Part shown: positions 25,598-33,941 of the stretch, piece by piece | Layout of the letters: each line of letters begins with the position of its first letter | How positions within the stretch are numbered: position 1 is the stretch's first letter | Origin: UBA11606 sp049437325 | GTDB lineage: Bacteria; Actinomycetota; Acidimicrobiia; Acidimicrobiales; Aldehydirespiratoraceae | Assembly (NCBI GenBank): GCA_049437325.1 | Contig: JBMTIM010000004.1 | Span: 22,160-86,159 of the forward strand | Direction: 5' to 3' | DNA: 64,000 nucleotides | The notes under the pieces: model-generated | Told to the model about the DNA's origin: nothing | Seen by the model: the letters and a program-made list of their open reading frames with translations, nothing else | The model's database searches: none | Made by a program: the position numbers and the translations under genes

Positions 25598-26814
25598 GAC
25601 ACCGACGCCACGATGTGGGGGCCGACATCGTCGAAGGATGTGAGGCCGTTGAGCGCCATGGCGCGAACGAGTTCGGTTCGCAGGAACCCCAGCGCAGTGT
25701 CGACACCGCGCTCGCCAGCCGCTCCGAGACCGAAAAGGTAGGCGCGTCCACCCATGGTGGCGGTGGCGCCGAGCGCAACCGCCTTCAAAATGTCGCTGCC
25801 CCGGCGGATACCACCGTCACAGATGATCTCGCAGCGGCCTTGGACCTCCTGCGCGACGGGGGCGACGAGGGAGACCGGTGCCGGTGATCCCTCCAGCTGA
25901 CGCCCGCCATGGTTCGAGAGACAGATCGCATCGACGCCCAGATCGGCAGCGATTCGGGCATCGGCCACGCTCTGGATGCCCTTCACGATGATGGGACCGT
26001 CCCAGAAGTCCCGGAACCACTCGATGTCGTCCCAACACAGCGAGGGATCGAGTTGCTCGTTTGCGTATGCGGCAAGGTTGATGGCGTCGGTGCCGTCGCG
26101 CCTGCCACTCGACTCGGCGGTGGCGACGTTGGCGAATCGGATCGGCCCACCTCGGAGGAAGTCGAGCGTCCAGCCCGGGTTGCGGATCCCATCTACGATC
26201 GTGTCCAGTCCCAGTTGCGGAGGAAGCTCGAAGCCTCGCCGTACGTCGCGCTCGCGCCGACCGAACGTGGCGAGGTCGACGGTCGGCATGATCGCCTCGT
26301 AGCCCGCCTCTGCCGCTCGCCCGACCATCTCTTTGACCAGGCCTCGGTCGCGCCACACGTACACCTGGAACCATTTACGACCGGCAGTGGTTGCTGCGAC
26401 CTCCTCGATGGAGCGGGTACCAAGCGTCGAGAGCGAGTACGGCAGCTCGGCCCGTGCGGCGGCTCGCGCCACGGCCAACTCGCCTTCGCTGTGCGCGATG
26501 CGGGTGAACCCGGTGGGAGCGAGAACGAACGGAAAGGCGAGCGGCGCGCCAAGGAGTGTGCTCGACGGATCGACGTTGCTGACGTCTCGCAGAACTCGCG
26601 GTACGAACTCATACTCGGCGAAGGCACTCATCGACCGAGCCAATGTCCGCTCGTCCTCGGCCGCTCCGTCGATGTAGTCGAAGACTCCTCCGGGAAGACG
26701 CCGCTTGGCCATCAGACGGAGGTCGGCGATGTTGGCGGCACGTTCGAGACGTCGAGTGGTCTTGCCCAGACGGAACCGACGGAACCGGATCGCCGATCGG
26801 AGAGTACGCAGCAT
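25594..26814 (-). CDS. FMN-dependent alpha-hydroxy-acid dehydrogenase (LldD-like)
   Basis: 406 residues from ATG 26814. TIM-barrel flavoenzyme of the glycolate oxidase/L-lactate dehydrogenase/mandelate dehydrogenase family. Signatures: FDYIDGAAEDE, LAPTGFTRIAH (FMN site), WFQVYVWRD, IIVKGIQSVADA, the active-site SNHGGRQLEG with catalytic His and Arg, and DGGIRRGSDILKAVALGA binding the FMN phosphate. Whether it uses L-lactate, glycolate or another 2-hydroxy acid cannot be told from sequence. Coupling to glcDEF by stop-start overlap suggests a shared role in 2-hydroxy-acid use. It is the first gene of the minus-strand run down to caiD. Confidence 0.9.
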   Translation of the reverse strand: MLRTLRSAIRFRRFRLGKTTRRLERAANIADLRLMAKRRLPGGVFDYIDGAAEDERTLARSMSAFAEYEFVPRVLRDVSNVDPSSTLLGAPLAFPFVLAPTGFTRIAHSEGELAVARAAARAELPYSLSTLGTRSIEEVAATTAGRKWFQVYVWRDRGLVKEMVGRAAEAGYEAIMPTVDLATFGRRERDVRRGFELPPQLGLDTIVDGIRNPGWTLDFLRGGPIRFANVATAESSGRRDGTDAINLAAYANEQLDPSLCWDDIEWFRDFWDGPIIVKGIQSVADARIAADLGVDAICLSNHGGRQLEGSPAPVSLVAPVAQEVQGRCEIICDGGIRRGSDILKAVALGATATMGGRAYLFGLGAAGERGVDTALGFLRTELVRAMALNGLTSFDDVGPHIVASVS

Positions 26815-26889
26815 CGCCCCGGATCTTTCTCCGATCAGCGTCCGGTTGCAAACATCGGGTCGAGCACGACGCGGGCTCTCGAGTCGCCG

Positions 26890-27348
26890 TCAGTCCGTCG
26901 GTGATTGGATCGCCTTTGCGTGGTCGAGATACGCCATGACCATCTCGCCCATTCGAGTCGGGTTGTAGACGTCTTCTTCGTAGCTCCAGCGGCCGTTTCC
27001 GGCGTAGTGGAGGACGGTGAGGTTGTGGTCCTGCCAGACCGATCCGTCGCCAGGATCGGCCATTCGGTTCTGCACCTGGAAGACGACCCAGCCTCGGGTT
27101 TCGTCGATCAGGTACCAGTCGACCGGAAACTCGACCATCAGCGAGTTGGGCCATGCGTCCATCGTCGATTGGATCCATGCGTAGATCGCGTCTCGACCAC
27201 GCAGCTCGCCGAAATGATGTTCGACATAGCGGGCATCGTCGGTGAACTGATCAGCCCACGCGCGCCAGTCCCCGGTTGCTGCGGCGTCAGCAGCACACTG
27301 GCGGTACGCAGCGAACGCAGCATCGATCTCTTCGCGGGTCCACCTCAT
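26890..27348 (-). CDS. SnoaL-like (NTF2-fold) protein
   Basis: 152 residues from ATG 27348, which overlaps the gpgS stop as ATGA. The pattern IDAAFAAYRQCAADAAATG, DWRAWADQFTDDARYVEHHFGELRGRDAI and the C-terminal NGRWSYEEDVYNP is typical of SnoaL/NTF2 alpha+beta cone proteins, which act as small-molecule cyclases, isomerases or binding proteins. No catalytic motif can be assigned. Tight coupling to gpgS implies it is made together with that glycosyltransferase, but a functional tie is only suggested by the overlap. Confidence 0.8.
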   Translation of the reverse strand: MRWTREEIDAAFAAYRQCAADAAATGDWRAWADQFTDDARYVEHHFGELRGRDAIYAWIQSTMDAWPNSLMVEFPVDWYLIDETRGWVVFQVQNRMADPGDGSVWQDHNLTVLHYAGNGRWSYEEDVYNPTRMGEMVMAYLDHAKAIQSPTD

Positions 27349-28280
27349 CGGGGAGGAGCTTGGCAGGTACTCGTCGCGGCGCAGTAGCCGGGGGTGTCTC
27401 GAAGTGGGGGGCGCTCCGCAACCTGCGCATCGAGCACCCCTCCTTCGGGCCGGGCGAGCACGGTCGACAGCGCGGCTACGTCGACGCCGTCGACCCGACC
27501 CAGCGCGGCGTGAAGTACTTCCATCGCCTGCACCGACAGGGACCGCAGCGGCCGGTGACGGTGGGACCGGGTGCCGAGGTCGACCTGGGCAATGCGATCC
27601 ACACCGGCGAGGCGAGCGATATCGATCAGGAGTCCGGTTTCGACTCCGTATCCCTGCGCGAACGGCACCTGTTCGAGGATGGTTCGGCGGCTCGCGTACT
27701 CGCCACCGAGCGGCTGGTGAATCGACGAGAGTTCTGGAAACAGCGTGGCGAGTACCGGCCGGGCCATCAGTTCGGTCGTTCGCCCACCTCCGACTCCTCC
27801 GTGTTCGGGCCGCTCGTAGAACCCCTTGACGAGCACGACCTCCGGGTCCGTGAGGAGCGGGCCGAGCAGACCGAGGACATACGACGGTGTGAATGACCGC
27901 AGGTCGGCATCGATCCACACGACGATGTCACCGGAGCTGGCGGCAACACTCTTCCAGAGCACGTTGCCCTTCCCGCGACCCGGGCCGGCATCGGTGAGAA
28001 CGTCGGCCACGCGATGGACCGTCGCACCCGCCGCAGTCGCAATCGAACTGGTTGCGTCGGTGCTGTCGTCGTCCATGACGATCACTTCGTCGACGAGCTG
28101 CGAGTCGTGGCGGCCATGCGAACCGAAGTGGGTCACGATCGAGTCGACGATCGTTCCGATGGTCGCTTCCTCGTTCTGTGCGGGGAGACAGACCGAAACT
28201 GTCATCTCTCTCTTCTTGGCGAGCAGTGCCGCCAGCGAGTAGTCGGCCGCACTGTGCATTCGCCCCCGTTGTGCTGGCAC
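27345..28280 (-). CDS. gpgS: glucosyl-3-phosphoglycerate synthase GpgS
   Basis: GT81-type retaining glycosyltransferase that moves glucose from UDP-glucose to 3-phosphoglycerate, the first step toward glucosylglycerate (a compatible solute) or methylglucose lipopolysaccharides. 311 residues. Family motifs: VSVCLPAQNEEATIG, DEVIVMDDDSTDAT, PGRGKGNVLWKS, IVVWIDADLRS (metal-binding DxD equivalent), VKGFYERP, QPLGGEYASRR and GYGVETGLLIDI, all close to the mycobacterial enzyme. Start GTG 28280 is chosen because TAGCTT precedes it by six bases (leaderless); ATG 28259 is the alternative. No gpgP phosphatase lies nearby. Confidence 0.92.
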   Translation of the reverse strand: MPAQRGRMHSAADYSLAALLAKKREMTVSVCLPAQNEEATIGTIVDSIVTHFGSHGRHDSQLVDEVIVMDDDSTDATSSIATAAGATVHRVADVLTDAGPGRGKGNVLWKSVAASSGDIVVWIDADLRSFTPSYVLGLLGPLLTDPEVVLVKGFYERPEHGGVGGGRTTELMARPVLATLFPELSSIHQPLGGEYASRRTILEQVPFAQGYGVETGLLIDIARLAGVDRIAQVDLGTRSHRHRPLRSLSVQAMEVLHAALGRVDGVDVAALSTVLARPEGGVLDAQVAERPPLRDTPGYCAATSTCQAPPR

Positions 28281-28318
28281 CCCCTCAAGCTAGGCAGCAA
28301 AAGTGCCGATAGGAAAGG

Positions 28319-29206
28319 ATGCGGAGGAGGTCACATCTCAACCCGCTGGCTGCCGCTGGTGGGGTTTTTGTCGGCTCTGCTCTGCTTGCTGTGGGTGCGA
28401 TGGCTGCGACGCTTGTCATGGGCGTCACGAATGTCGATGCCCGAGAGAGGCCATGGCTGACCCTCGACGAGCTCGCAGCCCAGCAGCCGATCGTGGATCC
28501 GCCACCTGCTCTGCCTAAGGCGTTCACGACTCCAGCCGAACCGCCTGTCATGACGGCTGTGCCGACGACGACGCTCCCAACCACCCCGCCCGAAAGCGTT
28601 GTGGCGACGGTCCGGCCCGAGATCGACGCAATCTGGCCAACGACCGAACCGGGGGGAGGCGAATACGTCGAGCTCGAGTACCCGGTCACGAACCCGACCT
28701 ACTTTGGCAACCCGCTGACATTGATGGTCACCGACCGCACGCCCGACGGGGAATGGATCAAGGTGCAGATTCCGATTCGGCCCAACGGCACCGAGGGCTG
28801 GATCCCCGCAACAGACGTCGACCTGTCTTCTCATTTCGTGCGAATCGAGGTGGTGCTGTCCGAGCGATCGGTTCGTGTCTGGGACGGAGAGACCCTGATC
28901 GCCGAGACGTCAGCCGTCATTGGCGCAGACGTGACGCCGACTCCGCTCGGCACGTTCTTCGTCAACGATCTCGTCGAACGCTTCGAGGGCAGCTCGTACG
29001 GGCCGTACATCCTCAGCCTCTCGGCGTTCTCCGAAGCGTTGGAGACCTACGGGGGTGGTGTACCCGTGATTGCGATCCATGGAACCAATCGGCCCGAGTT
29101 GATCGGTGGTGCCCATTCCGCTGGGTGCATCCGGATCGAGAACGACATGATCCGTTTCCTGGCCGAGGTGGTGCCGATGGGGACGCCGGTCACGATTTCA
29201 GCGTGA
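28319..29206 (+). CDS. secreted/membrane-anchored L,D-transpeptidase (YkuD domain)
   Basis: 295 residues. An N-terminal membrane anchor or signal (LAAAGGVFVGSALLAVGAMAA) is followed by a proline/threonine-rich spacer (60-95), an SH3-like segment and a C-terminal YkuD domain. Active site: IHGTN, then GAHSAGCIRIEND with nucleophile Cys270. The usual SHGC reads SAGC here, so the His just before the Gly-Cys is Ala; the upstream His of IHGTN is kept. It should form 3-3 crosslinks in peptidoglycan or attach proteins to it. The start follows an AGGAAAGG element, and it is divergent from gpgS with 38 bases between start codons. Confidence 0.88.
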   Translation: MRRRSHLNPLAAAGGVFVGSALLAVGAMAATLVMGVTNVDARERPWLTLDELAAQQPIVDPPPALPKAFTTPAEPPVMTAVPTTTLPTTPPESVVATVRPEIDAIWPTTEPGGGEYVELEYPVTNPTYFGNPLTLMVTDRTPDGEWIKVQIPIRPNGTEGWIPATDVDLSSHFVRIEVVLSERSVRVWDGETLIAETSAVIGADVTPTPLGTFFVNDLVERFEGSSYGPYILSLSAFSEALETYGGGVPVIAIHGTNRPELIGGAHSAGCIRIENDMIRFLAEVVPMGTPVTISA

Positions 29207-29420
29207 TCGTGAGGTGGTCACCGAGATCACCGACGAGATCAGCGAAGGAGCGCTGCTCGACGGCCGCGTCCCCGCCGCGGGCGAGCTCGCACCCCGAGAT
29301 GCCGTCGATGGGTGCGGCGCGGGCGAGTAACGATCGCAGCGTGTCGTAGTCGGCTGCATCCAGTGCCTCGGCGATGCGATGCAGTTCGTTGATGGTGGCG
29401 GCGGGGGTGCTGTCTCGTGC
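29190..29420 (-). CDS. small hypothetical protein, start codon not identified
   Basis: A reading frame of about 75 codons with typical GC-rich third positions: TPAATINELHRIAEALDAAD, then YDTLRSLLARAAPIDGISG and FADLVGDLGDHLTITLKS before the stop at 29190. It overlaps the transpeptidase end by 17 bases, tail to tail. No in-frame ATG, GTG or TTG occurs near the expected beginning; the ATG at 29422, following a GAGGAG element, is in a different frame whose product is low-complexity proline. Either a rare start codon, a frameshift near the C-run at 29406-29412, or decay could explain this. Coding by composition, function unknown. Confidence 0.35.
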   Translation of the reverse strand, partial: ARDSTPAATINELHRIAEALDAADYDTLRSLLARAAPIDGISGCELARGGDAAVEQRSFADLVGDLGDHLTITLKS

Positions 29421-29446
29421 ATCGGCGCGGACCGTACTCTCCTCGT

Positions 29447-30370
29447 GTGGATCGTGTGAGGCGTGTGGGGCGATGGTCGTGGGGGGTCGTCTGTGACATC
29501 GCAGACGAGTGGTCGAAGGATCGTGTCGGTGGCCTCGCTGCAGAGATTGCATTCTTCGCCCTGCTCGGATTCTTTCCGACGGTCATCGTGCTGGCGGCGG
29601 CCCTCGGTTCGGTCGATGGCATCCTCGGCGAAAGCACTGCGGTCGATGTCGAGAACTGGCTGGTTGGACAGCTGATCGACATCTTCGGAGCAAACAACGT
29701 GGATCGCACCGTGACCGAGCTGTTCGACAGCTCCAACAGTGGTGCGTTCACGATCGGTGCATTGCTGGCCGTGTATGCCGCATCGCGCGGATTCGTGGCG
29801 GTCGTGCGTGCGCTCGATGTCGCCTACGACCACAAGCAGCAGCGCAACTGGCTGTCGACACGACTGGTCGGCTTCGGTCTCACCTTGCTCACCGTGCTGG
29901 TCGCGGCCGTCGTGCTGATCCTGATCGTTGTTGGTCCCCTGATCGGCGAAGGTGGCGAGCTCGCCGAGAAGCTGGGTGTCGACGGGTGGTTCACCGTCCT
30001 GTGGGACTGGGTTCGCTGGCCGTTCGTGTTCACCGTGCTCGTCGGATGGGCGACCACCGTGTATCACCTCGCTCCCAACCACCGGTCACCATGGAAACTC
30101 GAGATTCCCGGTGCGGTGGTGGCATCGGTGTGGTGGGCAGCGGTGTCACTCGGTTTCAACGCCTACCTCGACGTGGCAACGAGTGGTGCCAATGCGATCT
30201 TCGGGCTGCTCGGTGGAGCGCTGAGTCTGCTGTTCTGGTTGTACCTGATGGCGATGGGACTGCTGCTCGGTGCCGAGATCAACTCGCTGACCGCATCCCG
30301 ACTGGGGCTGTCGATCGAGCCGGAACCGCGGCCTGGCCTCAGGGAGTCGCTCGCTCGCTTCCGGAAGTAG
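29447..30370 (+). CDS. YihY/BrkB-family inner membrane protein
   Basis: 307 residues from GTG 29447, six bases after TACTCT (leaderless). Six hydrophobic segments are visible: about 35-60 (AFFALLGFFPTVIVLAAAL), 100-125, 145-175 (LTLLTVLVAAVVLILIVVGPLI), 195-215, 225-245 and 255-280 (LLGGALSLLFWLYLMAMGLLLG). The family motifs AAEIAFFALLGFFP, ASRGF and GAEIN are present. Members were once called ribonuclease BN, wrongly; their role is unknown, probably transport. The next gene starts 10 bases after its stop, but with its own leaderless promoter inside this gene's end. Confidence 0.88.
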   Translation: MDRVRRVGRWSWGVVCDIADEWSKDRVGGLAAEIAFFALLGFFPTVIVLAAALGSVDGILGESTAVDVENWLVGQLIDIFGANNVDRTVTELFDSSNSGAFTIGALLAVYAASRGFVAVVRALDVAYDHKQQRNWLSTRLVGFGLTLLTVLVAAVVLILIVVGPLIGEGGELAEKLGVDGWFTVLWDWVRWPFVFTVLVGWATTVYHLAPNHRSPWKLEIPGAVVASVWWAAVSLGFNAYLDVATSGANAIFGLLGGALSLLFWLYLMAMGLLLGAEINSLTASRLGLSIEPEPRPGLRESLARFRK

Positions 30371-30373
30371 CCT
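30368..30373 (+). promoter_or_regulatory. -10 element of a leaderless acyl-CoA dehydrogenase promoter
   Basis: TAGCCT overlaps the yihY stop codon (TAG) and is followed by seven bases and ATG 30381. Confidence 0.45.
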
Positions 30374-30380
30374 GCAACCC

Positions 30381-32159
30381 ATGACGGATTTCCGGACGCC
30401 ACTCGACGACATCCGCTTTGCCATGCGCCATGTGGCCGATGCCGACGCCGTTGCCGCGTACGACGCGTTTGCCCACGCCGACGCCGACATGGTCGACGGG
30501 TTGCTTGCGGAGGCTGGGCGGTTCTTTGACGAGGTGTTCGCTCCGACCAACCGAGATGGCGACACCGTCGGCACGACCTGGAACCCGGACGGCAGCATCA
30601 CCACCGCACCCGGCTTCGCAACGGCGTACGGGAAACTCGTCGAAGCCGGGTGGGCCGGTATCGGGTTCCCGGAGGTGTACGGCGGTGGCGGATTCCCGCA
30701 ACTCGTGGGTACTGCGGTGCAGGAGATGACCACTGCAGCGAACATGGCGTTGGCGCTTTGTCCGCTGCTGACGCAGGGAGCGATCGAAGCCCTGATGCAT
30801 CACGGTGACGAGATGCAGAAGGAGATCTATCTCCAGAAGCTCGTCTCGGGAGAGTGGACGGGAACGATGAACCTCACCGAGCCGCATGCCGGTTCTGATG
30901 TGGGGGCGCTGACCACCAAAGCAGTTCCTGCCGACGATGGGTCGTGGCGTATCTCCGGCCAGAAGATCTACATCACGTGGGGTGAGCACGACGTCGCCGA
31001 GAACATCGTGCACCTCGTCCTCGCCCGCACGCCCGGATCACCCCCGGGTACCAAAGGCATCAGCCTCTTCATCGTTCCGAAGTACCTGGTGAACGACGAT
31101 GGTTCGCTCGGGGAGCGCAATGACGTGCGCTGTGTGAGTATCGAGCACAAGCTTGGCATCCACGGCAGCCCCACCTGTGTCATGCAATACGGCGACGAAG
31201 GTGGGGCGGTGGGCTATCTCCTCGGCGAGGAGCACCAGGGCATGCGTTGCATGTTCACGATGATGAACAACGCCCGACTCGGGGTCGGTGTGGAAGGGCT
31301 TGGCATCGCAGAACGCGCCTATCAGCAGGCGTTGGCCTATGCCCACGAGCGCACTCAGGGTCGCGCCATCGGCGCCGAACCCGGCACCGAATCGCCGATC
31401 ATCGATCACCCGGACGTTCAGCGCATGCTGCTCGACATGAAAGCGACGATCGCTGCGATGCGTGGTCTGTGCTACCGCAACGCGGCCGCGCTCGACCACA
31501 GTCGCGAGGCGGCCGATCCCGAGGCGCGGCAAGCCGGCGACGAACTCGCTGCGCTCTTGACGCCCCTGTCGAAGAGTTGGTGCACCGACATGGGGGTCGA
31601 GCTGGCCTCGATCGGTGTCCAGGTTCACGGCGGTATGGGGTTCATCGAAGAGACGGGTGCTGCACAACATTTCCGCGACGCCCGTATCGCGCCCATCTAC
31701 GAGGGCACGAACGGGATCCAGGCGATCGATCTGGCCGGTCGCAAGCTCGGCCTGCGACAGGGTGGTGTGGTTCGAGACCACCTGGCGACCATTGCCGAGA
31801 CGGTCGATGCACTCGCCGGTGTCGACGAGCTCGCCCCCGTCCATGTGCACCTCGCCGCTGCGCTGGCTGCCACGACCGAGGCGACCGACCACCTCCTTGC
31901 CCGATCGGCAACGAGCCCCGCCGACATGCTTGCCGGTGCGATGGCGTATCTCGACATGATGGCGCTCACCACAGCCGCCGAGGGTCTGGCAGCGGGTGCA
32001 CTTTCTGCTCGTGTGGCCGGCGATCCTCTCGCAGACGAGGCAGCCTTGCTTGCCCGGTTCTTCGCCACGAACCGGCTCGCAGCCGTTCCCGCCCTGCTCG
32101 CTGCGGTCACGTCGGGTGCAGCCGATCTGACCGCGGCGCGGGGCAGCATCTTCTCGTGA
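30381..32159 (+). CDS. acyl-CoA dehydrogenase with AcdN N-terminal domain (DmdC-type family)
   Basis: 592 residues. The short N-terminal AcdN segment (APLRDIR-like TPLDDIRFAMRHV) marks the 590-residue subfamily that includes 3-methylmercaptopropionyl-CoA dehydrogenase DmdC and long-chain enzymes. FAD/substrate motifs: MNLTEPHAGSDVGALTTKA, ITWGEHDVAENIVHLVLAR, HGSPTCVMQYGDEGGAVGYL, QVHGGMGFIEETGAAQHFRDARIAPIYEGTNGIQA with catalytic Glu in YEGT, and a C-terminal helical domain. DMSP demethylation would fit a marine host, but other dmd genes are absent, so the substrate is unassigned. Confidence 0.9.
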   Translation: MTDFRTPLDDIRFAMRHVADADAVAAYDAFAHADADMVDGLLAEAGRFFDEVFAPTNRDGDTVGTTWNPDGSITTAPGFATAYGKLVEAGWAGIGFPEVYGGGGFPQLVGTAVQEMTTAANMALALCPLLTQGAIEALMHHGDEMQKEIYLQKLVSGEWTGTMNLTEPHAGSDVGALTTKAVPADDGSWRISGQKIYITWGEHDVAENIVHLVLARTPGSPPGTKGISLFIVPKYLVNDDGSLGERNDVRCVSIEHKLGIHGSPTCVMQYGDEGGAVGYLLGEEHQGMRCMFTMMNNARLGVGVEGLGIAERAYQQALAYAHERTQGRAIGAEPGTESPIIDHPDVQRMLLDMKATIAAMRGLCYRNAAALDHSREAADPEARQAGDELAALLTPLSKSWCTDMGVELASIGVQVHGGMGFIEETGAAQHFRDARIAPIYEGTNGIQAIDLAGRKLGLRQGGVVRDHLATIAETVDALAGVDELAPVHVHLAAALAATTEATDHLLARSATSPADMLAGAMAYLDMMALTTAAEGLAAGALSARVAGDPLADEAALLARFFATNRLAAVPALLAAVTSGAADLTAARGSIFS

Positions 32160-32208
32160 GGCAGCGTCATGGCAGCCGACGGATCACACTGAACGCACCG
32201 TAAGACCC

Positions 32209-33021
32209 GTGCCCATGCTCGCCTCGATTCCCAGCCCACCGAGCAATGTGATCGAGCTCGGCCCGATCAGCTTGCGGGCATACGGGTTGATGATTGCCCT
32301 CGGGGTCGTGGCGGCCGTGCTGGTGTCCCAGAAAAGATGGGTGGCTCGGGGTGGCGACCCCGACGACATCAGTGCGGTGGCGATGTGGGCCGTGCCGGCG
32401 GGTCTGGTCGGCTCGCGGGTCTACCACGTCTTCACCGACTGGCGCTTCGACGAGGGGTGGGCGGAACCGTTCAAGATCTGGGAGGGTGGCCTCGGTATTC
32501 CGGGCGGGATGGCTGCCGGCATCTTCGCCGCCCTCTGGTTGATCCGACGCAACGGCTGGGACCGTCGCAACCTGCTCGACGCAATGGTCCCGAGTCTTCC
32601 GTTGGCTCAGGCGATCGGGCGGTTGGGCAACTGGTTCAACCAAGAGCTGTTCGGGAGCCCGAGCGACCTTCCCTGGGCGGTCGAGATCGATGCTCGTTAT
32701 GCCGCTCGCGCCGGCTATCCCGACGCCGACACGTTTCATCCGACGTTCCTGTACGAATCGCTCTGGAACCTCGGGTTGTTCGGTGTGCTGGTGTGGGTCG
32801 ACCGCAGCGGCAAGATTCGGCAGGGTGGTCTCGTTGCGGTCTATGTCGTCGGGTATGCCGCCGTTCGCATCTGGCTCGAGACCGTTCGCATCGATCCTGC
32901 CACCGAGATCGGTGGCCTCCGGGTGAACATTTGGATGAGCATCGTCGCACTGTCGGTCGCCGGTGGATGGCTTGTCGTTCGCGGTCGGGCGAGCGGCAAC
33001 GACCGTGCGGTTGGTTCCTAG
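32209..33021 (+). CDS. lgt: prolipoprotein diacylglyceryl transferase Lgt
   Basis: Membrane enzyme that transfers diacylglycerol from phosphatidylglycerol to the lipobox cysteine of prolipoproteins. 270 residues, seven membrane segments. Signatures: ISLRAYGLMIALG, SRVYHVFTDW, GGLGIPGGMAAG, the Lgt signature GRLGNWFNQELFG, HPTFLYESLWNLG and a closing membrane helix. The start is GTG 32209 or ATG 32215. The stop overlaps the convergent hydrolase stop as CTAG. TAAGAC about eight bases upstream is a plausible -10. Confidence 0.95.
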   Translation: MPMLASIPSPPSNVIELGPISLRAYGLMIALGVVAAVLVSQKRWVARGGDPDDISAVAMWAVPAGLVGSRVYHVFTDWRFDEGWAEPFKIWEGGLGIPGGMAAGIFAALWLIRRNGWDRRNLLDAMVPSLPLAQAIGRLGNWFNQELFGSPSDLPWAVEIDARYAARAGYPDADTFHPTFLYESLWNLGLFGVLVWVDRSGKIRQGGLVAVYVVGYAAVRIWLETVRIDPATEIGGLRVNIWMSIVALSVAGGWLVVRGRASGNDRAVGS

Positions 33022-33872
33022 GTCGTCGTCGATCGAGGTTCTGTGTCGATCGAGTCGGCCCATGTGAGCACGGTTTCGGAGAGCAGTGGCCAGGCAGTGG
33101 CTGCCCACGGCCCGAATGGTTCGGTGCAGAGTGCGATGAGGGTGACGGCGGCCTCAGGGTCGATCCACAGCATCGTGCCGGCGCGGCCGAAATGCCCGTA
33201 GGTTTCGGCACTGCTGCTCGGCGCAGTCCAGTGCGGTGACTTGTGTCCCCGCTTCTCTGGGCCAAGACCCCACGGATTGGGGGAGTGGTGGCCGAATCCG
33301 GGCACAACCCCATCGAGCGTGGGCAGATGCGTGGCGCGTGCTCGCTCGAGGGTGGCGTCGTGAACGAGGATCGGCGTCCGCCAGGCCGCGCTCAGTCGGA
33401 GCAGGTCGGTCACCGAGCCACGGCCACCAGCTCCGGCTGACCCGTCGAGTGAGAAGTTCGTCATTCCCAGTGGCTGGGTCACGGCGAGATGGAGGTACTC
33501 GGCGAACGGCATGCCGGCCCGAGCCGAAAGAAGGTCGGCGAGCAGGTCATAGCCGGTCGAGGAGTAGAGCCGCTTGTGCCGGGGTCGATGCACGAGGTCG
33601 AGCGTGTCGAACGCGACACCACCTGCGTGGGCCAAGACGTCGGCAACGGTCGCGCCGGTGTGAGGCTCGATATTGTCGAGCGCAAGCGTTCCCTCTTCGT
33701 GGGCCACGAGGAGCGCCATAGCCGTGACGAGCTTCGTGACCGAGGCAAGCTCGAACACGCGCTCGATGTCTCCATGCTGGATCATCGAGCCATCGGACTT
33801 CAGCGCCGCAGCTGCCGCTGTCCCCGGCCAACTGTCGATCTCGGAAAGTGATCCCGCGCCTGCGTCGGTCAT
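33018..33872 (-). CDS. beta-lactamase-fold serine hydrolase (class C/DD-peptidase-like)
   Basis: 284 residues from ATG 33872. Active-site order fits the serine beta-lactamase-like family: SVTK (nucleophile Ser, Lys in the SxxK motif, ELASVTKLVTAMALL), Y-S-S in KRLYSSTGYDLLADLL, and GHFGRAGT near the C-terminus in the place of the KTG/HxG motif. No signal peptide is seen, so it may act on small esters or amides in the cytoplasm rather than on the cell wall. Longer in-frame starts up to 34031 read into the opposite gene and are not conserved. Confidence 0.85.
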   Translation of the reverse strand: MTDAGAGSLSEIDSWPGTAAAAALKSDGSMIQHGDIERVFELASVTKLVTAMALLVAHEEGTLALDNIEPHTGATVADVLAHAGGVAFDTLDLVHRPRHKRLYSSTGYDLLADLLSARAGMPFAEYLHLAVTQPLGMTNFSLDGSAGAGGRGSVTDLLRLSAAWRTPILVHDATLERARATHLPTLDGVVPGFGHHSPNPWGLGPEKRGHKSPHWTAPSSSAETYGHFGRAGTMLWIDPEAAVTLIALCTEPFGPWAATAWPLLSETVLTWADSIDTEPRSTTT

Positions 33873-33927
33873 GGGGTCAACGCTAGGTGACGCTGGTTTG
33901 TGCGGCTCCCCCGACCGGAGGCCCGGG

Positions 33928-33933
33928 TACGAT
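33928..33933 (+). promoter_or_regulatory. -10 element of a leaderless cyclase promoter
   Basis: TACGAT is followed by eight bases and ATG 33942. It lies in the 69-base gap between the divergent serine hydrolase and the cyclase gene. Confidence 0.4.
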
Positions 33934-33941
33934 TGGTCGCG

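Noticed and set aside
29198..29422. Frame starting at ATG 29422 (proline-rich product)
   Set aside because: Low-complexity proline and serine content is typical of an out-of-frame reading of GC-rich coding DNA; the alternative frame looks coding.
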